Source: Tersicoccus phoenicis (lineage in GTDB: Bacteria > Actinomycetota > Actinomycetes > Actinomycetales > Micrococcaceae). Taken from it: DNA of 64,000 nucleotides. Made by a program: the position numbers and the translations under genes. Under the pieces are notes generated by a model. The model searched no databases. It was not told where the DNA came from and saw only the letters and a program-made list of their open reading frames with translations. This document shows positions 1 through 9,500 of this stretch, in pieces (positions within the stretch are counted from its first letter, which is position 1; each line of letters opens with the position of its first letter). The DNA is taken from assembly GCF_001968835.1 (NCBI RefSeq), contig NZ_MRDE01000072.1:62001-126000 (forward strand). The letters are read 5' to 3'.

Positions 1-34
1 CCTGCAGTCGACCTTGATGGACTTCCTGCGATGA
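1..34 (+). CDS. flgL: C-terminal tail of flagellar hook-filament junction protein FlgL (partial)
   Basis: Only the last ten codons and the TGA at 32-34 lie in the window; they read LQSTLMDFLR. This C-terminal pattern, together with the position directly before fliW, fits the end of FlgL. The stop overlaps the fliW start as ATGA, so the two genes are probably translationally coupled. The call rests mostly on context because so little sequence is present. Confidence 0.5.
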   Translation, partial: LQSTLMDFLR

Positions 35-399
35 GTGCTCTGACCCTCGTCGAGCCGATGCCGGGCCTGGCCCCCTGGACCGCCTACACGCTGGACGCCG
101 TGACCGGCGCACCCGGACTGTTCAGCCTCCGCCCGGCCGCGGAGACCGATCTGCGGCTGTACCTGCTCGATGCCTCCGTCTACGTGCCGGGGTACGCCCC
201 GGATCTCACGGACGCTGCCGAGGGACTGGGCCTGGCCGCGGGCGAGTCCGTCCGCGTGCTCGTCGTCGCCACGCCCGGGGAGGACGCGACCACCGTCAAC
301 CTGCTCGCTCCCGTCATCGTCAACGAGCGGACGGGCACGGGCGCTCAGGTGATCCTCTCCGACCAGGACTACCCGCTGCGGGCACCGCTGGCTCGTTGA
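31..399 (+). CDS. fliW: Flagellar assembly factor FliW
   Basis: FliW is a small cytoplasmic protein that binds flagellin and, where present, the RNA-binding repressor CsrA, linking flagellin export to flagellin translation. The 122-aa length is slightly short for the family. The diagnostic C-terminal core is visible at about residues 90-110 as NLLAPVIVNERTGTGAQVIL, preceded by a FliW-like LRLYLLDASVYVPGY stretch. Its start overlaps the preceding flgL-like stop by ATGA. In many genomes csrA follows fliW directly; here a strong hairpin comes 26 bases after the stop and the next gene is on the other strand, so no csrA is linked within this window. Confidence 0.85.
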   Translation: MSALTLVEPMPGLAPWTAYTLDAVTGAPGLFSLRPAAETDLRLYLLDASVYVPGYAPDLTDAAEGLGLAAGESVRVLVVATPGEDATTVNLLAPVIVNERTGTGAQVILSDQDYPLRAPLAR

Positions 400-425
400 G
401 TACCGGCCTGCACGGCTGATCCTTG

Positions 426-463
426 CCCCGTAGCCCGGCCCGGTGGCGAGCCGGGCTACGGGG
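426..463. terminator. Bidirectional hairpin terminator after fliW
   Basis: A perfect 14-bp inverted repeat (arms 426-439 and 450-463, starting CCCCGTAGCCCGGC) has a 10-nt loop. It sits between the convergent fliW and 544-999 genes. No T-run follows, which is common in high-GC genomes, so it could serve both directions. Confidence 0.75.
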
Positions 464-543
464 ACGACATGCCACGATCCTCGGCGATCGCCCCATGTCC
501 GAGGCGACCGGCGACCAACGCGGCAATCGCCGGCTTGGCGGCC

Positions 544-999
544 TCAGTCGGTGGACTCCCCGGCGATCCGCTCCTCCGCCTCCCGGACGAATTCGACGAC
601 GTTGGCCGCCCGGCGGTGGACGGCGTCGAGCCCGCCCGCGCCGAGCCGCACCATCGCGGCGGCCTCCGCGGTCGCGGCCAACGCGTTGCCGCTGCGCGTC
701 AGGGCCCGATGCACGTCGGACAGCCGTCCGCGGGCCGAGGCCGGGATGTCGCTGCCCTCGCTGGGTGCGGCCCGATGGGCGGCCGCGCAGACGGCGCGCA
801 CCCGGGGCAGCAGGTCGGCGAGCTCGTCACCGGTGAGCACCAGCGCGTTGGCGGTCACGGCGTCGGCCACCTCCTCGGTCACCTGGTGGTACCGGTCGAG
901 CCCCCGCCGGAACCGGTCGTGCGCCCGGCGCCACACCCCGCGACCCAGCGCCGCGTCGTCCCGCCGGGCGGCACGCGCCGCGGAGAAGAAGCCGGCCAT
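544..999 (-). CDS. Hypothetical helical protein, last gene of the cstA cluster
   Basis: I do not recognise a family. The 151-aa product starts MAGFFSAARAARRDD and is alanine/arginine-rich, with long helix-favouring stretches (for example the ANVVEFVREAEERIAG tail) and no signal peptide or membrane segment. The ATG at 999 was chosen because it begins two bases after the stop of the YbdD-like gene; the open frame continues further upstream, but only by reading over that gene in another frame. The tight spacing suggests co-transcription with cstA and ybdD, so a role linked to that transporter is possible but unproven. Confidence 0.6.
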   Translation of the reverse strand: MAGFFSAARAARRDDAALGRGVWRRAHDRFRRGLDRYHQVTEEVADAVTANALVLTGDELADLLPRVRAVCAAAHRAAPSEGSDIPASARGRLSDVHRALTRSGNALAATAEAAAMVRLGAGGLDAVHRRAANVVEFVREAEERIAGESTD

Positions 1000-1001
1000 G
1001 C

Positions 1002-1250
1002 TCAGCAGCAGCGCCCCTGCGGATTCTTCTCCTGCCAGTCGGTGCGTGCCCGCCAGTACTCCCGCTCGCTCAACACCGGACCCTCGGGGTGGGTAGCCGC
1101 ACGGTGCGCCACGTAGGCGTCGTACACGTCTTCCCCCAGGACGCCGCGGACGTACCAGCGCAGGGTCGCCCACCACCCGCGCGGCCGCCGGGCGGAACCG
1201 ACGGCTCTCCCGGCAGCGGGCGTCCCCGGTCGGAACGACGATGACGCCAT
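1002..1250 (-). CDS. ybdD: YbdD/YjiX-family small protein (DUF466), CstA partner
   Basis: An 82-aa protein ending WQEKNPQGRCC, the hallmark C-terminus of the YbdD/YjiX family, with the family's VLSEREYWRARTD motif before it. YbdD-type proteins are encoded directly after CstA/BtsT pyruvate or peptide transporters and in E. coli influence transporter activity. Here the start ATG shares one base with the cstA stop (TGATG), so translation is very likely coupled. An N-terminal stretch rich in Ser, Arg and Pro precedes the conserved core, which begins around RGWWATLRWYVRGVLGED. Confidence 0.9.
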   Translation of the reverse strand: MASSSFRPGTPAAGRAVGSARRPRGWWATLRWYVRGVLGEDVYDAYVAHRAATHPEGPVLSEREYWRARTDWQEKNPQGRCC

Positions 1251-3586
1251 CAGTGGCCCACTCGCTGCGGCTGCGCCCCGGCCGGCACGGTCGCCCACCG
1301 CTCCTCCAGCTCCTTCTCCGCCCGGTTCGGGACGAACCCGGCCGGCGCGTAGATCCGGGAGGGAACCGGGGCGTCCTCCGTGTCCGCACCACCACCGGCA
1401 CGCAACGCCCGCACGGTGGTCACGATCGCGGCGACGATGACGATGATCGACAACGTCACGAACACGATCGACAGGGTGCCCTGGATGACGGTGTTGCGGA
1501 CCACCGCCTCCATGGCGGCGGTGGTCTTGGCGGTGCCGAAGCTGGTCTTCCCGGCGGCGAGCGCATCGCGGAAGGCGGCGTTCTGGGCCCAGTAGCCCAC
1601 GGCGGGCACCGGGGAGAAGATCTTGAACATCGACGCGGTGATCGTCACGACGGCGGCGAATGCGAGCGGGAGGGCCACCACCCAGAGCCGACCGACCACG
1701 CCGCGTTTGGCGATGATCGCCATGCAGACCGCGAGCGCGATGGCCGCCAGGAGCTGGTTGGCGATGCCGAACAGCGGGAACAGCGTGTTGATCCCGCCCA
1801 GCGGGTCGGTGACGCCCATGATCAGGATGGCGCCCCAGGCGGCCACCATGATCGCCGTCGTGATCCACGAACCGGCGGTCCAGGAGGTGTCCCGGAACCG
1901 CGGGAACACGTTGCCGAGGGAGTCCTGCAGCATGAACCGGGCGACCCGGGTGCCCGCGTCCACGGCCGTGAGGATGAACAGCGCCTCGAACATGATGGCG
2001 AAGTGGTACCAGAAGCTCATCATGCCGCCGCCGCCGAACCACTGCTGCAAGATCTGGGCCATGCCGACGGCGAGGGTGGGGGCGCCGCCGGTGCGGGAGA
2101 CGATGGTCTCCCCGACGTCGTTCGCGGTCTGGGTGAGCATGTCCGGGGTGAGGTTCACGCCCTGCAGACCGAGACCGTTGACGAAGGCGACGGCGCCCTG
2201 CACGGTGCCTCCGGTGGCCGCGGCCGAGGAGTTCATGGCGAAGTAGATCCCACGGTCGATGGAGATCGCCGCGACCAGCGCCATGATCGCCACGAAGGAC
2301 TCCATCAGCATGCCGCCGTACCCGATCATCCGGGTCTGCCGCTCCTTCTCGATCAGCTTCGGCGTCGTGCCGGAGGAGATCAGGGCGTGGAAGCCGGAGA
2401 GTGCCCCGCAGGCGATGGTGACGAACAGGAACGGGAACAGGGACCCCGGCACCACGGGCCCGTTCTCCCGGCCGGCGAACTCGCTGAACGCCGGGACGGA
2501 GACCTCCGGGCGGACCACGATGATAGCGACGGCCAGCAGCACGATGGTGCCCACCTTCATGAAGGTGGAGAGGTAGTCGCGCGGGGCCAGCAGCAGCCAG
2601 ACGGGCAGCACGGCCGCGACGAAACCGTAGATGATGATCAGCCAGGCGAGAGTGACCTTGTCCAACTGGAACAGGGCGTTGCCCCAGTCGCTCTCGGCCA
2701 CCCAGCGGCCGGCGACGATGGCCAGGATCAGCAGGACGAACCCGATGACGGAGACCTCACTGACCTTGCCGGGGCGGAGGTAGCGCAGGTAGACGCCCAT
2801 GAACAGGGCGATGGGAATGGTCATGCCGACGGAGAAGACGCCCCACGTGCTCTCCCCCAGGGCGTTGACCACCACGAGGGCGAGGATCGCGACGATGATG
2901 ACCATGATGACGAGCGTGGCCAACTGGGCGGCGATGCCCCCGACCACACCCAGCTCGTCGCGCGCCATCTGGCCGAGGGACCGGCCACCGCGGCGCATGG
3001 AGAAGAACAGCACGAGGTAGTCCTGCACCGCGCCGGCCAGGACGACGCCGACGATGATCCACACGGTGCCGGGCAGGTAACCCATCTGCGCGGCCAGCAC
3101 CGGACCGACCAGCGGGCCGGCACCGGCGATCGCGGCGAAGTGGTGGCCGTAGAGCACCCGGCGGTCGGTCGGCATGTAGTCACGGCCGTTCGCCTTGTAC
3201 TCGGCCGGGGTGGCCCGTCGGTCGTCCGGCCTGGTGATGTACCGCTCGATGTAGCGGGAGTAGAAGCGGTAGGCGATCAGGTAGGTGGCGACGGCGGCGA
3301 ACACGAACCAGATGGCGTTCACCGTCTCCCCGCGGACCAGGGCCAGCATCACCCAGGCGAGGCCGCCGAGCAGGGCGATGGCCGCCCAGATCGCGATCTT
3401 CACGGGCGTCCACCGCCGGTGCTCGGCCTCCAGCACCTCCTCGTCGACCGCGGCGGGCGGGAGGTCCGGATCGGATGCGAGCGCGGTGGCCGCGGACGTC
3501 GTTCCGGTGGCGTCGTGGCGGTGGTCCCGGCCGTGCTCTCGGCCGTTGTCGTCGCTGCGATTCTCGTCGCTGCGGTGTGAGCCCAT
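1250..3586 (-). CDS. cstA: Carbon starvation protein A, peptide/pyruvate transporter
   Basis: CstA transporters take up peptides or pyruvate across the cytoplasmic membrane when preferred carbon runs out. The 778-aa protein has a hydrophilic His/Asp-rich N-terminus (about 55 residues), then many hydrophobic segments. The family signature HFAAIAGAGPLVGPVLAAQ is present, as is GFHALISSGTTPKLIEKE. The ATG at 3586 is preceded at 7 nt by GAGGAGAG, a good ribosome binding site, and is preferred over a GTG-initiated extension upstream to 3769. It heads a three-gene minus-strand cluster. A TAATCT box and a Crp-like palindrome lie upstream (3730-3770), consistent with starvation control. Confidence 0.92.
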   Translation of the reverse strand: MGSHRSDENRSDDNGREHGRDHRHDATGTTSAATALASDPDLPPAAVDEEVLEAEHRRWTPVKIAIWAAIALLGGLAWVMLALVRGETVNAIWFVFAAVATYLIAYRFYSRYIERYITRPDDRRATPAEYKANGRDYMPTDRRVLYGHHFAAIAGAGPLVGPVLAAQMGYLPGTVWIIVGVVLAGAVQDYLVLFFSMRRGGRSLGQMARDELGVVGGIAAQLATLVIMVIIVAILALVVVNALGESTWGVFSVGMTIPIALFMGVYLRYLRPGKVSEVSVIGFVLLILAIVAGRWVAESDWGNALFQLDKVTLAWLIIIYGFVAAVLPVWLLLAPRDYLSTFMKVGTIVLLAVAIIVVRPEVSVPAFSEFAGRENGPVVPGSLFPFLFVTIACGALSGFHALISSGTTPKLIEKERQTRMIGYGGMLMESFVAIMALVAAISIDRGIYFAMNSSAAATGGTVQGAVAFVNGLGLQGVNLTPDMLTQTANDVGETIVSRTGGAPTLAVGMAQILQQWFGGGGMMSFWYHFAIMFEALFILTAVDAGTRVARFMLQDSLGNVFPRFRDTSWTAGSWITTAIMVAAWGAILIMGVTDPLGGINTLFPLFGIANQLLAAIALAVCMAIIAKRGVVGRLWVVALPLAFAAVVTITASMFKIFSPVPAVGYWAQNAAFRDALAAGKTSFGTAKTTAAMEAVVRNTVIQGTLSIVFVTLSIIVIVAAIVTTVRALRAGGGADTEDAPVPSRIYAPAGFVPNRAEKELEERWATVPAGAQPQRVGH

Positions 3587-3729
3587 GTCGCTCTCCTCGG
3601 TTCGGCGCTCGTGATGATGGCGAGCGGCTGTCCCGCAGGCCGCCGCGGGTGGCGGGCGCTGCTGGTGCTGGTCGTGTTGGTCCTGCTGCACGCCGCGGGC
3701 TGCCCGGCCCGCGGCGTCGTGCTGATTCG

Positions 3730-3770
3730 AGATTACTCCGGGCCACCGACGTTTCGTGACGGCGGTCACC
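3730..3770 (-). promoter_or_regulatory. cstA promoter with Crp/GlxR-like site near -40
   Basis: On the minus strand TAATCT (3735-3730) resembles a -10 box. The palindrome CGTGACGGCGGTCACC (3755-3770) matches TGTGA-N6-TCACA except at its two outer bases. Its centre would lie about 40 bp before the predicted start point, the usual place for a class II activator. No clear -35 element is seen. Confidence 0.5.
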
Positions 3771-3808
3771 GCCGGCGATTCCCGTGGCGATCCCCGTGGC
3801 GGTGGTGC

Positions 3809-4792
3809 TCAGGCTCCCGTGGTGAGCAGCACCTTGCCGATGTGGCTGCCGGAGTCGAAGTACTCGTGTGCGGCGGCGGCCTCGGTCAGCGGGAAGCGCC
3901 GGTCGATCAGCGGCGTCAACCGGCCGGCTTCGATCAGGGGCCAGACGTGTTCCCGGACGGCAGCCATGATCTCCGCCTTCTCCGCCCTCGGCCGCGCGCG
4001 CAGGGTCGTGCCGATCACCGACGCCCGCTTGCTCATCAGCCGGCCGATGTTCAACTCGGCGCGGCTGCCCTGCTGGGTGGCGATGATCACCAGCCGCCCG
4101 TTCGGCGCGAGCGCCCGCAGGTTGCGATCCAGGTAGGCGCCGCCGACGACGTCGAGGATCACGTCCACGCCCCGGCCGTCGGTCAGGTCATGGATCCGTT
4201 CGACGAAGTCCTCGCCGGTGTAGTCGATCCCGGCAACGGCGCCGAGCTGGGCCGACGCCTCGATCTTCTGCGCCGACGAGGCGGTCACGTACACGGGTGA
4301 GCCGAGCGCAGTGCCGAGTTGGATCGCCGTCGTGCCGATGCCACCCGCGCCGCCGTGGACCAGCACGGTCTCCCCCGGCTGCAGCCGCGCCTGCAGGTAG
4401 AGGTTGGAGTACACGGTGGCGACCGTCTCGGGCAGCCCGGCGGCGTCGGCGACGTCGACGCCGGCCGGCACCGGCAGCACCTGCCCGGCGGGCACCGCGA
4501 CCTTCTCGGCGTAGCCGCCACCGGCGAGCAGCGCGCACACCGGCTCGCCGACTTCGAAACCGTCCACGCCGTCACCGACCGCGCTGATCCGGCCGGAGAC
4601 TTCCAGACCCGGCAGTTCCGACTCTCCCGGCGGCGGCGGGTAGTGGCCCTTGCGCTGGTTGACGTCCGCCCGGTTCAGGCCGGCGGCGACGACGTCGATG
4701 ACGACGTCGCCGGGGGCGGGCCGCGGGTCGGGCACGTCGGTGAGGACGAGCGACTCGGGGCCGCCCGGGGACTGGATCTGGATCGCCTTCAC
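3809..4792 (-). CDS. NAD(P)H:quinone oxidoreductase, zinc-independent MDR family (PIG3/QOR-like)
   Basis: A 327-aa member of the medium-chain dehydrogenase/reductase superfamily that reduces quinones or enone-type substrates with NADPH. It contains the GroES-like N-terminal fold (AAGLNRADVNQRKGHYPPPP is typical of PIG3-type enzymes), the nucleotide-binding motif HGGAGGIGTTAIQLG, and no structural zinc cysteines. The GTG at 4792 is chosen because it matches the family start (MKAIQ...) and lies six bases after CACAAT, a leaderless arrangement; an ATG farther upstream would run the frame through the tRNA gene. It stands alone, with cstA diverging in function downstream. Confidence 0.85.
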   Translation of the reverse strand: MKAIQIQSPGGPESLVLTDVPDPRPAPGDVVIDVVAAGLNRADVNQRKGHYPPPPGESELPGLEVSGRISAVGDGVDGFEVGEPVCALLAGGGYAEKVAVPAGQVLPVPAGVDVADAAGLPETVATVYSNLYLQARLQPGETVLVHGGAGGIGTTAIQLGTALGSPVYVTASSAQKIEASAQLGAVAGIDYTGEDFVERIHDLTDGRGVDVILDVVGGAYLDRNLRALAPNGRLVIIATQQGSRAELNIGRLMSKRASVIGTTLRARPRAEKAEIMAAVREHVWPLIEAGRLTPLIDRRFPLTEAAAAHEYFDSGSHIGKVLLTTGA

Positions 4793-4798
4793 CCGCCC

Positions 4799-4804
4799 AT
4801 TGTG
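4799..4804 (-). promoter_or_regulatory. -10 box, leaderless promoter of the quinone oxidoreductase gene
   Basis: CACAAT lies six bases before the GTG start at 4792. No strong -35 element was seen. Confidence 0.45.
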
Positions 4805-4938
4805 CCCGGTCGACACGGCCAGCACCCCGGCCGACCCTTGTTTCTGGCGGAACCCGATGACCACGTCGGTCCGCCGTGTTCGGTGGACCCCGCGTGGCTT
4901 TGTTCTGTCCCGGGCGCCCATGACAGACTGCAGGCCCG

Positions 4939-5026
4939 GGAAGGTTGTCCGAGCGGCCGATGGAGCTGGTCTTGAAAACCAGTGTGCGGTGACCCCGTAC
5001 CGAGGGTTCGAATCCCTCACCTTCCG
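4939..5026 (+). tRNA. tRNA-Ser(TGA)
   Basis: An 88-nt type II tRNA. The acceptor stem pairs GGAAGGT (4939-4945) with ACCTTCC (5019-5025), G is the discriminator, and no CCA is encoded. The anticodon loop CTTGAAA gives TGA. A long variable arm (TGTGCGGTGACCCCGTACC) and a GGGTTCGAATCCC T-arm are present. Confidence 0.95.
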
Positions 5027-5152
5027 CTCGCGCGGTCGGGCTCCGCGGCCGCGCGCTCACCGATCGCCACAATGTGCCGCCGCCGTCCCTACCCGTGCAT
5101 CTGGCGAGTTCCACAGGATGCACTTTCTAACAAGCACTAACATGACGGGATC

Positions 5153-6313
5153 ATGAACGGAGACAATCCCTTCCGGCCGGGGTTCGGGCTGACCCCGGCC
5201 GTCCTGGCCGGTCGCGGCGCCGTCGTCGACGACTTCGACCGCGCCCTGCGCGAGAACCGGCCGGGCGAACGCAACGTGCTGGTGTTTGGCGCCCGCGGCA
5301 CCGGCAAGACGGTGCTGATCACCGAGTTCGAGTCCGTGGCGACCGACCGGGGGTGGACGGTCCTCACCCTGCACACGGCGTCGTCGTCCCTGGTGGAGGA
5401 ACTGCGTGAACTGGCCGTCGACCGGCTCCGGTCCCTCGACCCCGACGCCGTCCGGTCCCGGCTCACCGGCGCCGGGGCCTCCGGCATCGTCGCGACCCGT
5501 CAGGTGGTGGACCGGTACGAGAAGGAGCGTCTGCCCCTCGGGGAGCTGCTGACACGGCTCGCCACCGTCGCGGGCGAGGGTCACGGTGGTCTGCTGCTGA
5601 TCCTGGACGAGGTGCAGTCGGTCGACCGGGACCAGTTGCACGAGGTGACCCAGCACCTGCAGGACCTGCTGCGCCGCGACCTCCCGGTCGGCCTGGTGGC
5701 GGCGGGCGTGCGTACCGGCGTCGACGACCTCCTCGACCACGACCGCACGACTTTCCTGCGCCGGGCCCACCGGGTAGAGCTCGGCAGCGTCCCCCTCAGC
5801 GCCGCGATCGAGACGATCCGGCAGACCGTCGCCGACACGAGCCGGTCGATCACCCCGGAGGCGGCGGTGCTCGCCGGGCAGATCTCGTTCGGTTATCCCT
5901 ACCTGATCCAACTCATCGGTGCGCACGCCTGGGAAGGGGCCGGAACGTCCCCGGTGATCGCGGTGGAGGACGTCGCCCAGGCGCGCTCCGATGTCGTCGC
6001 GCAGATGATCCGGAACGTGCACGGCCCGGCCCTGCGCGGCCTCAGCGCCCGTAAGGCCGACTACCTGACGGCGATGCTCGACGACGACGGTCCCTCGCGC
6101 GTCGCGGACATCGCCGCGCGGATCGGCGTCAGCGTCAAGTACCAGTCGGTCTACCGTGCCCGGCTGATCGAGGACGAGCTGATCCGGCCGGCGGGTACCG
6201 GCCGGGTCGAGTTCGCCCTCCCGTATCTGCGCGAGGCGCTGCTCGACCGGCAGACCGGCGGGCGGCTCGCGTCCGCCGACGACGACGTGCGCCGGCCCCG
6301 GCGCCGATCCTGA
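5153..6313 (+). CDS. AAA ATPase, Orc1/Cdc6-like with C-terminal winged helix
   Basis: A 386-aa predicted ATP-binding protein. Walker A is GARGTGKT at residues 46-53, and Walker B reads LLLILDEVQ near residue 150. The C-terminal third (LSARKADYLTAMLDDDGPSRVADIAARIG...) looks like a winged helix, and the whole resembles the Orc1/Cdc6-like ATPases found scattered in bacteria. The function is unknown; related proteins are linked to DNA binding or defence islands. It lies 126 bp after tRNA-Ser(TGA), a common insertion site, but no integrase or tRNA-end repeat was seen. Base composition matches its neighbours. TAACAT at 5138-5143 may be its -10 box. A repeat block follows the stop. Confidence 0.75.
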   Translation: MNGDNPFRPGFGLTPAVLAGRGAVVDDFDRALRENRPGERNVLVFGARGTGKTVLITEFESVATDRGWTVLTLHTASSSLVEELRELAVDRLRSLDPDAVRSRLTGAGASGIVATRQVVDRYEKERLPLGELLTRLATVAGEGHGGLLLILDEVQSVDRDQLHEVTQHLQDLLRRDLPVGLVAAGVRTGVDDLLDHDRTTFLRRAHRVELGSVPLSAAIETIRQTVADTSRSITPEAAVLAGQISFGYPYLIQLIGAHAWEGAGTSPVIAVEDVAQARSDVVAQMIRNVHGPALRGLSARKADYLTAMLDDDGPSRVADIAARIGVSVKYQSVYRARLIEDELIRPAGTGRVEFALPYLREALLDRQTGGRLASADDDVRRPRRRS

Positions 6314-6322
6314 CGGCTGCGC

Positions 6323-6439
6323 ACCGGCGAACTCGCGCGTCGACCGGCGTTCCCTGCTGACCTCGCCACTTCGTCTCGAGCGGGGGAGGAAAATCTCCCC
6401 CCGGTCAGCAGGAACCGGCGAACTCGCACGTCGACCGGC
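6323..6439. repeat. Structured repeat block: two direct copies around nested hairpins
   Basis: Two 26-bp direct repeats (6323-6348 and 6414-6439, starting ACCGGCGAACTCGC) differ at one base. Between them GTTCCCTGCTGACC (6349-6362) pairs with GGTCAGCAGGAAC (6403-6415). Inside that, GGGGGAG (6382-6388) pairs with CTCCCCC (6395-6401). It could end transcription of the AAA ATPase gene or be a mobile or REP-like element. Confidence 0.65.
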
Positions 6440-6580
6440 CGACATCTCTCGTTCACGCGGGCCTGATGTGATGACGCCGGAGCTGTTGTGTCGGAGGTCA
6501 CCCGTAGCCTCGGACGCATCGGCACCACCATCACTCGCACCGGTCGACCCATCACCGACCGGGCCTCGAACGGGAGTCCC

Positions 6581-9500
6581 ATGAGAATGCCAGCCCTGAG
6601 AGTCAAGCCAAGGGCCGCCGTCGGTGCTGCCCTCGCCACCGCTCTGCTCGCCTCGCCCCTGCTCGCCCTCCCGGCGACAGCGGTCGAACCCACCCCCGCA
6701 TCGTCGGCCTCCGGTGTCGTCATCAGTGAGGCGTACACCAACGGCGGCAGTGCCAACGCCCCCTACAAGAACAAGTTCGTCGAGCTCTACAACGGCTCGG
6801 ACGCCGCGGTCAGCGTCGACGGCTGGTCCGTGCAGTACCGGTCCGCCGCCGGTACCGCCGCGCCCACCGGCGTCATCCCCCTGACCGGCAGCGTCCCCGC
6901 GAAGGGCCACTACCTCGTGGCGGCCTCCTCCAACGGCGCGACCGGCGCGGCCCTGCCGGCCGCCGACGCCACCGGTGGCACCTCGTTCGCGGCCACCGCC
7001 GGAACCCTGGTCCTCGCCGACCGAACGACGGCCGTTCCCGACCTGCCGACCGGATCGATCACCGACGCCCGGCAGGTGCCCGGCGTCGTCGATGTCCTGG
7101 GCTACGGCACGTCCAACACGTTCGAGACCACGGCCGCAGCCGCCCCGGCCGCCACCACGGACCCGAAGTCCATCACCCGCTCCGGCCCGGACACCGACGA
7201 CAACGGCGCGGACTTCACGGTGAGCGCCGACGTGACGCCGCAGAACACGGCGTCCTCGACGGCGCCGGACCCGTCCCCGTCGGCCTCCCCGACATCGAGC
7301 CCCACCGTCGATCCCACCAGCAGTCCCACCACGGCGCCGGCGACCGTCACCCCGATCGCGAGGATCCAGGGCAGCGGGTCGAGCAGTGGGCTGATCAACC
7401 AGACCGTCACCACCCGGGGACGGGTCACCGCCGCGTACCCGACCGGCGGCTTCAACGGCTACTACCTGCAGACGGCGGGCACCGGCGGCGACGTCGACCT
7501 CACCACCCACCGGGCGTCGGACGCGGTCTTCGTCTACTCGCCCGCGACCGTCGGCGACGTGAAGGTCGGCGACTACATCCAGGTCACCGGCACCGTCGGC
7601 GAGTACTACGGCCTGACCCAACTCTCCGTCCCCGGCGGCGGCGTCACCGCCCTGACCGAGGCCGCCCCCGAGGTCAAGGCCACGACCGTGGGGCTGCCCA
7701 CGGACGAGGCGCAGAAGGAATCCCTTGAGGGGATGCTGGTCGCCCCGGCCGGTGACTTCACCGTCACCGACAATTACAGCCTCAACCGGTACGGCGAGAT
7801 CGGCCTTACGCCGGGCTCCAGCCCCCTGCTCACCCCGACCGTGGCCGTCGCCCCCGGCGCCGCCGCTAGGGCCGCCGCCGCGCAGAACACGGCGAAGACC
7901 GTGCGCCTGGACGACGGCGCCACCACCGACTTCCTCGGCGGCGCTGCGAACCAGGCCCTCCCGTTGCCGTACCTGACGCCGGACAAACCGATCCGGGTCG
8001 GCGCGCAGGCCACCTTCACCACCGACGTCGTCCTGGACTACCGGAACAACGCCTGGAAGTACCAGCCGCTGGTCCCGCTGACCGCCGAGAACGCGGACAC
8101 CGTGCAGCCGGCGACCTTCAGGGACACGCGGCAGGCCGCCCCGAAGAACGTGGCCGGAGCGGTGAAGATCGCCACGTTCAACATGCTGAACTACTTCACC
8201 ACCACCGGTGACTCCTTGCCCGGCTGCCGGGCGTACACGGACCGAGCGGGCAACCCCGTCACCGTCAAGGACGGCTGCCAGGCGCGCGGCGCCTGGGACG
8301 CGGCCAACCTGAAGCGGCAGCAGGACAAGCACGTCACCGCCATCAACGGGCTCACCGCCGACGTCGTCGCGCTGGAGGAGATCGAGAACTCCGCGAAGTT
8401 CGGCGAGGACCGCGACGACGCCCTGAAGCGCCTGGTCGCCGCGCTCAACGCCGGCACCGGGACGGACACCTGGGCGTACGTTCCCTCGCCAGCCGCCGTG
8501 CCGCCGCTGGCCGACGAGGACGTCATCCGGACTGCGTTCATCTACAAGAAGGCCGCCGTGCAGCCGGTCGGCGATTCGGCCATACTCCTCGGCTCACCCG
8601 CCTACACGAACGCCCGCGAGCCGCTGGCGCAGGTGTTCACACCGGTCGGCGCGCCGGACGCGTCCCGGTTCATGGTGATCGGCAACCACTTCAAATCCAA
8701 GGGCGCGTCGGGGGCGACCGGCGGCAACGTCGACAGCGGGGACGGACAGGGAGCGTACAACGCAGATCGGGTCCGCCAGGCCGACGCACTGCTCGCCTTC
8801 GCGGAGGCGCAGAAGAAGGACACCGGCGTCACGAAGGTCTTCCTCGTCGGGGACTTCAACTCGTACGCGAAGGAAGACCCGGTCCAGCGCATCCTCGCCG
8901 CGGGTTACGTGAGCCAGGGCGCGAAGACCGGCAAGCAGACCTACGCCTTCGGCGGCGCCGTGGGATCCCTCGACCACGTCTTCGCCTCCCCCGAGGCCGA
9001 CGCCGCGGTGACCGGCGCCGACATCTGGGACATCAACGCCGACGAGCCGGTCGCCCTGGAGTACAGCCGGTACAACAACAACGCGACGAACTTCTACCGG
9101 CCCGACGCCTACCGCTCCAGCGACCACGACCCGATCCTGGTCGGGTTGAACCCGGCTTCCCCGGCTGGCGGCAGCACCGAGATCAACCTGCTGAACATTA
9201 ACGATCTCCACGGCCGGATCGACAGCAACACCGTCAACATGGCCGGCACCGTGGAACAACTCAAGGCGGCCGCACCCTCGGGGCAGACCGTGGTCCTCTC
9301 CGCCGGTGACAACATCGGCGCCTCCTTGTTCGCGTCCTCGGTCGCCCAGGACCAGCCCACCATCGACGTGCTCAACGCTCTCGGGATGACGGCGTCCGCC
9401 GTCGGCAACCACGAGTTCGACCAGGGGTGGCCCGATCTGCGGGACCGGGTCCGGACCGCCGCGGACTGGAGCTACCTCGGCGCGAACGTGTACGCCAAGG

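Noticed and set aside
4572-5123. Coding frame overlapping tRNA-Ser(TGA) on the minus strand
   Set aside because: The tRNA is structurally perfect and the frame has no family match.
5057-8332. A 1091-codon minus-strand frame across the AAA ATPase and secreted nuclease genes
   Set aside because: Compositional shadow without motifs; the plus-strand proteins are unambiguous.
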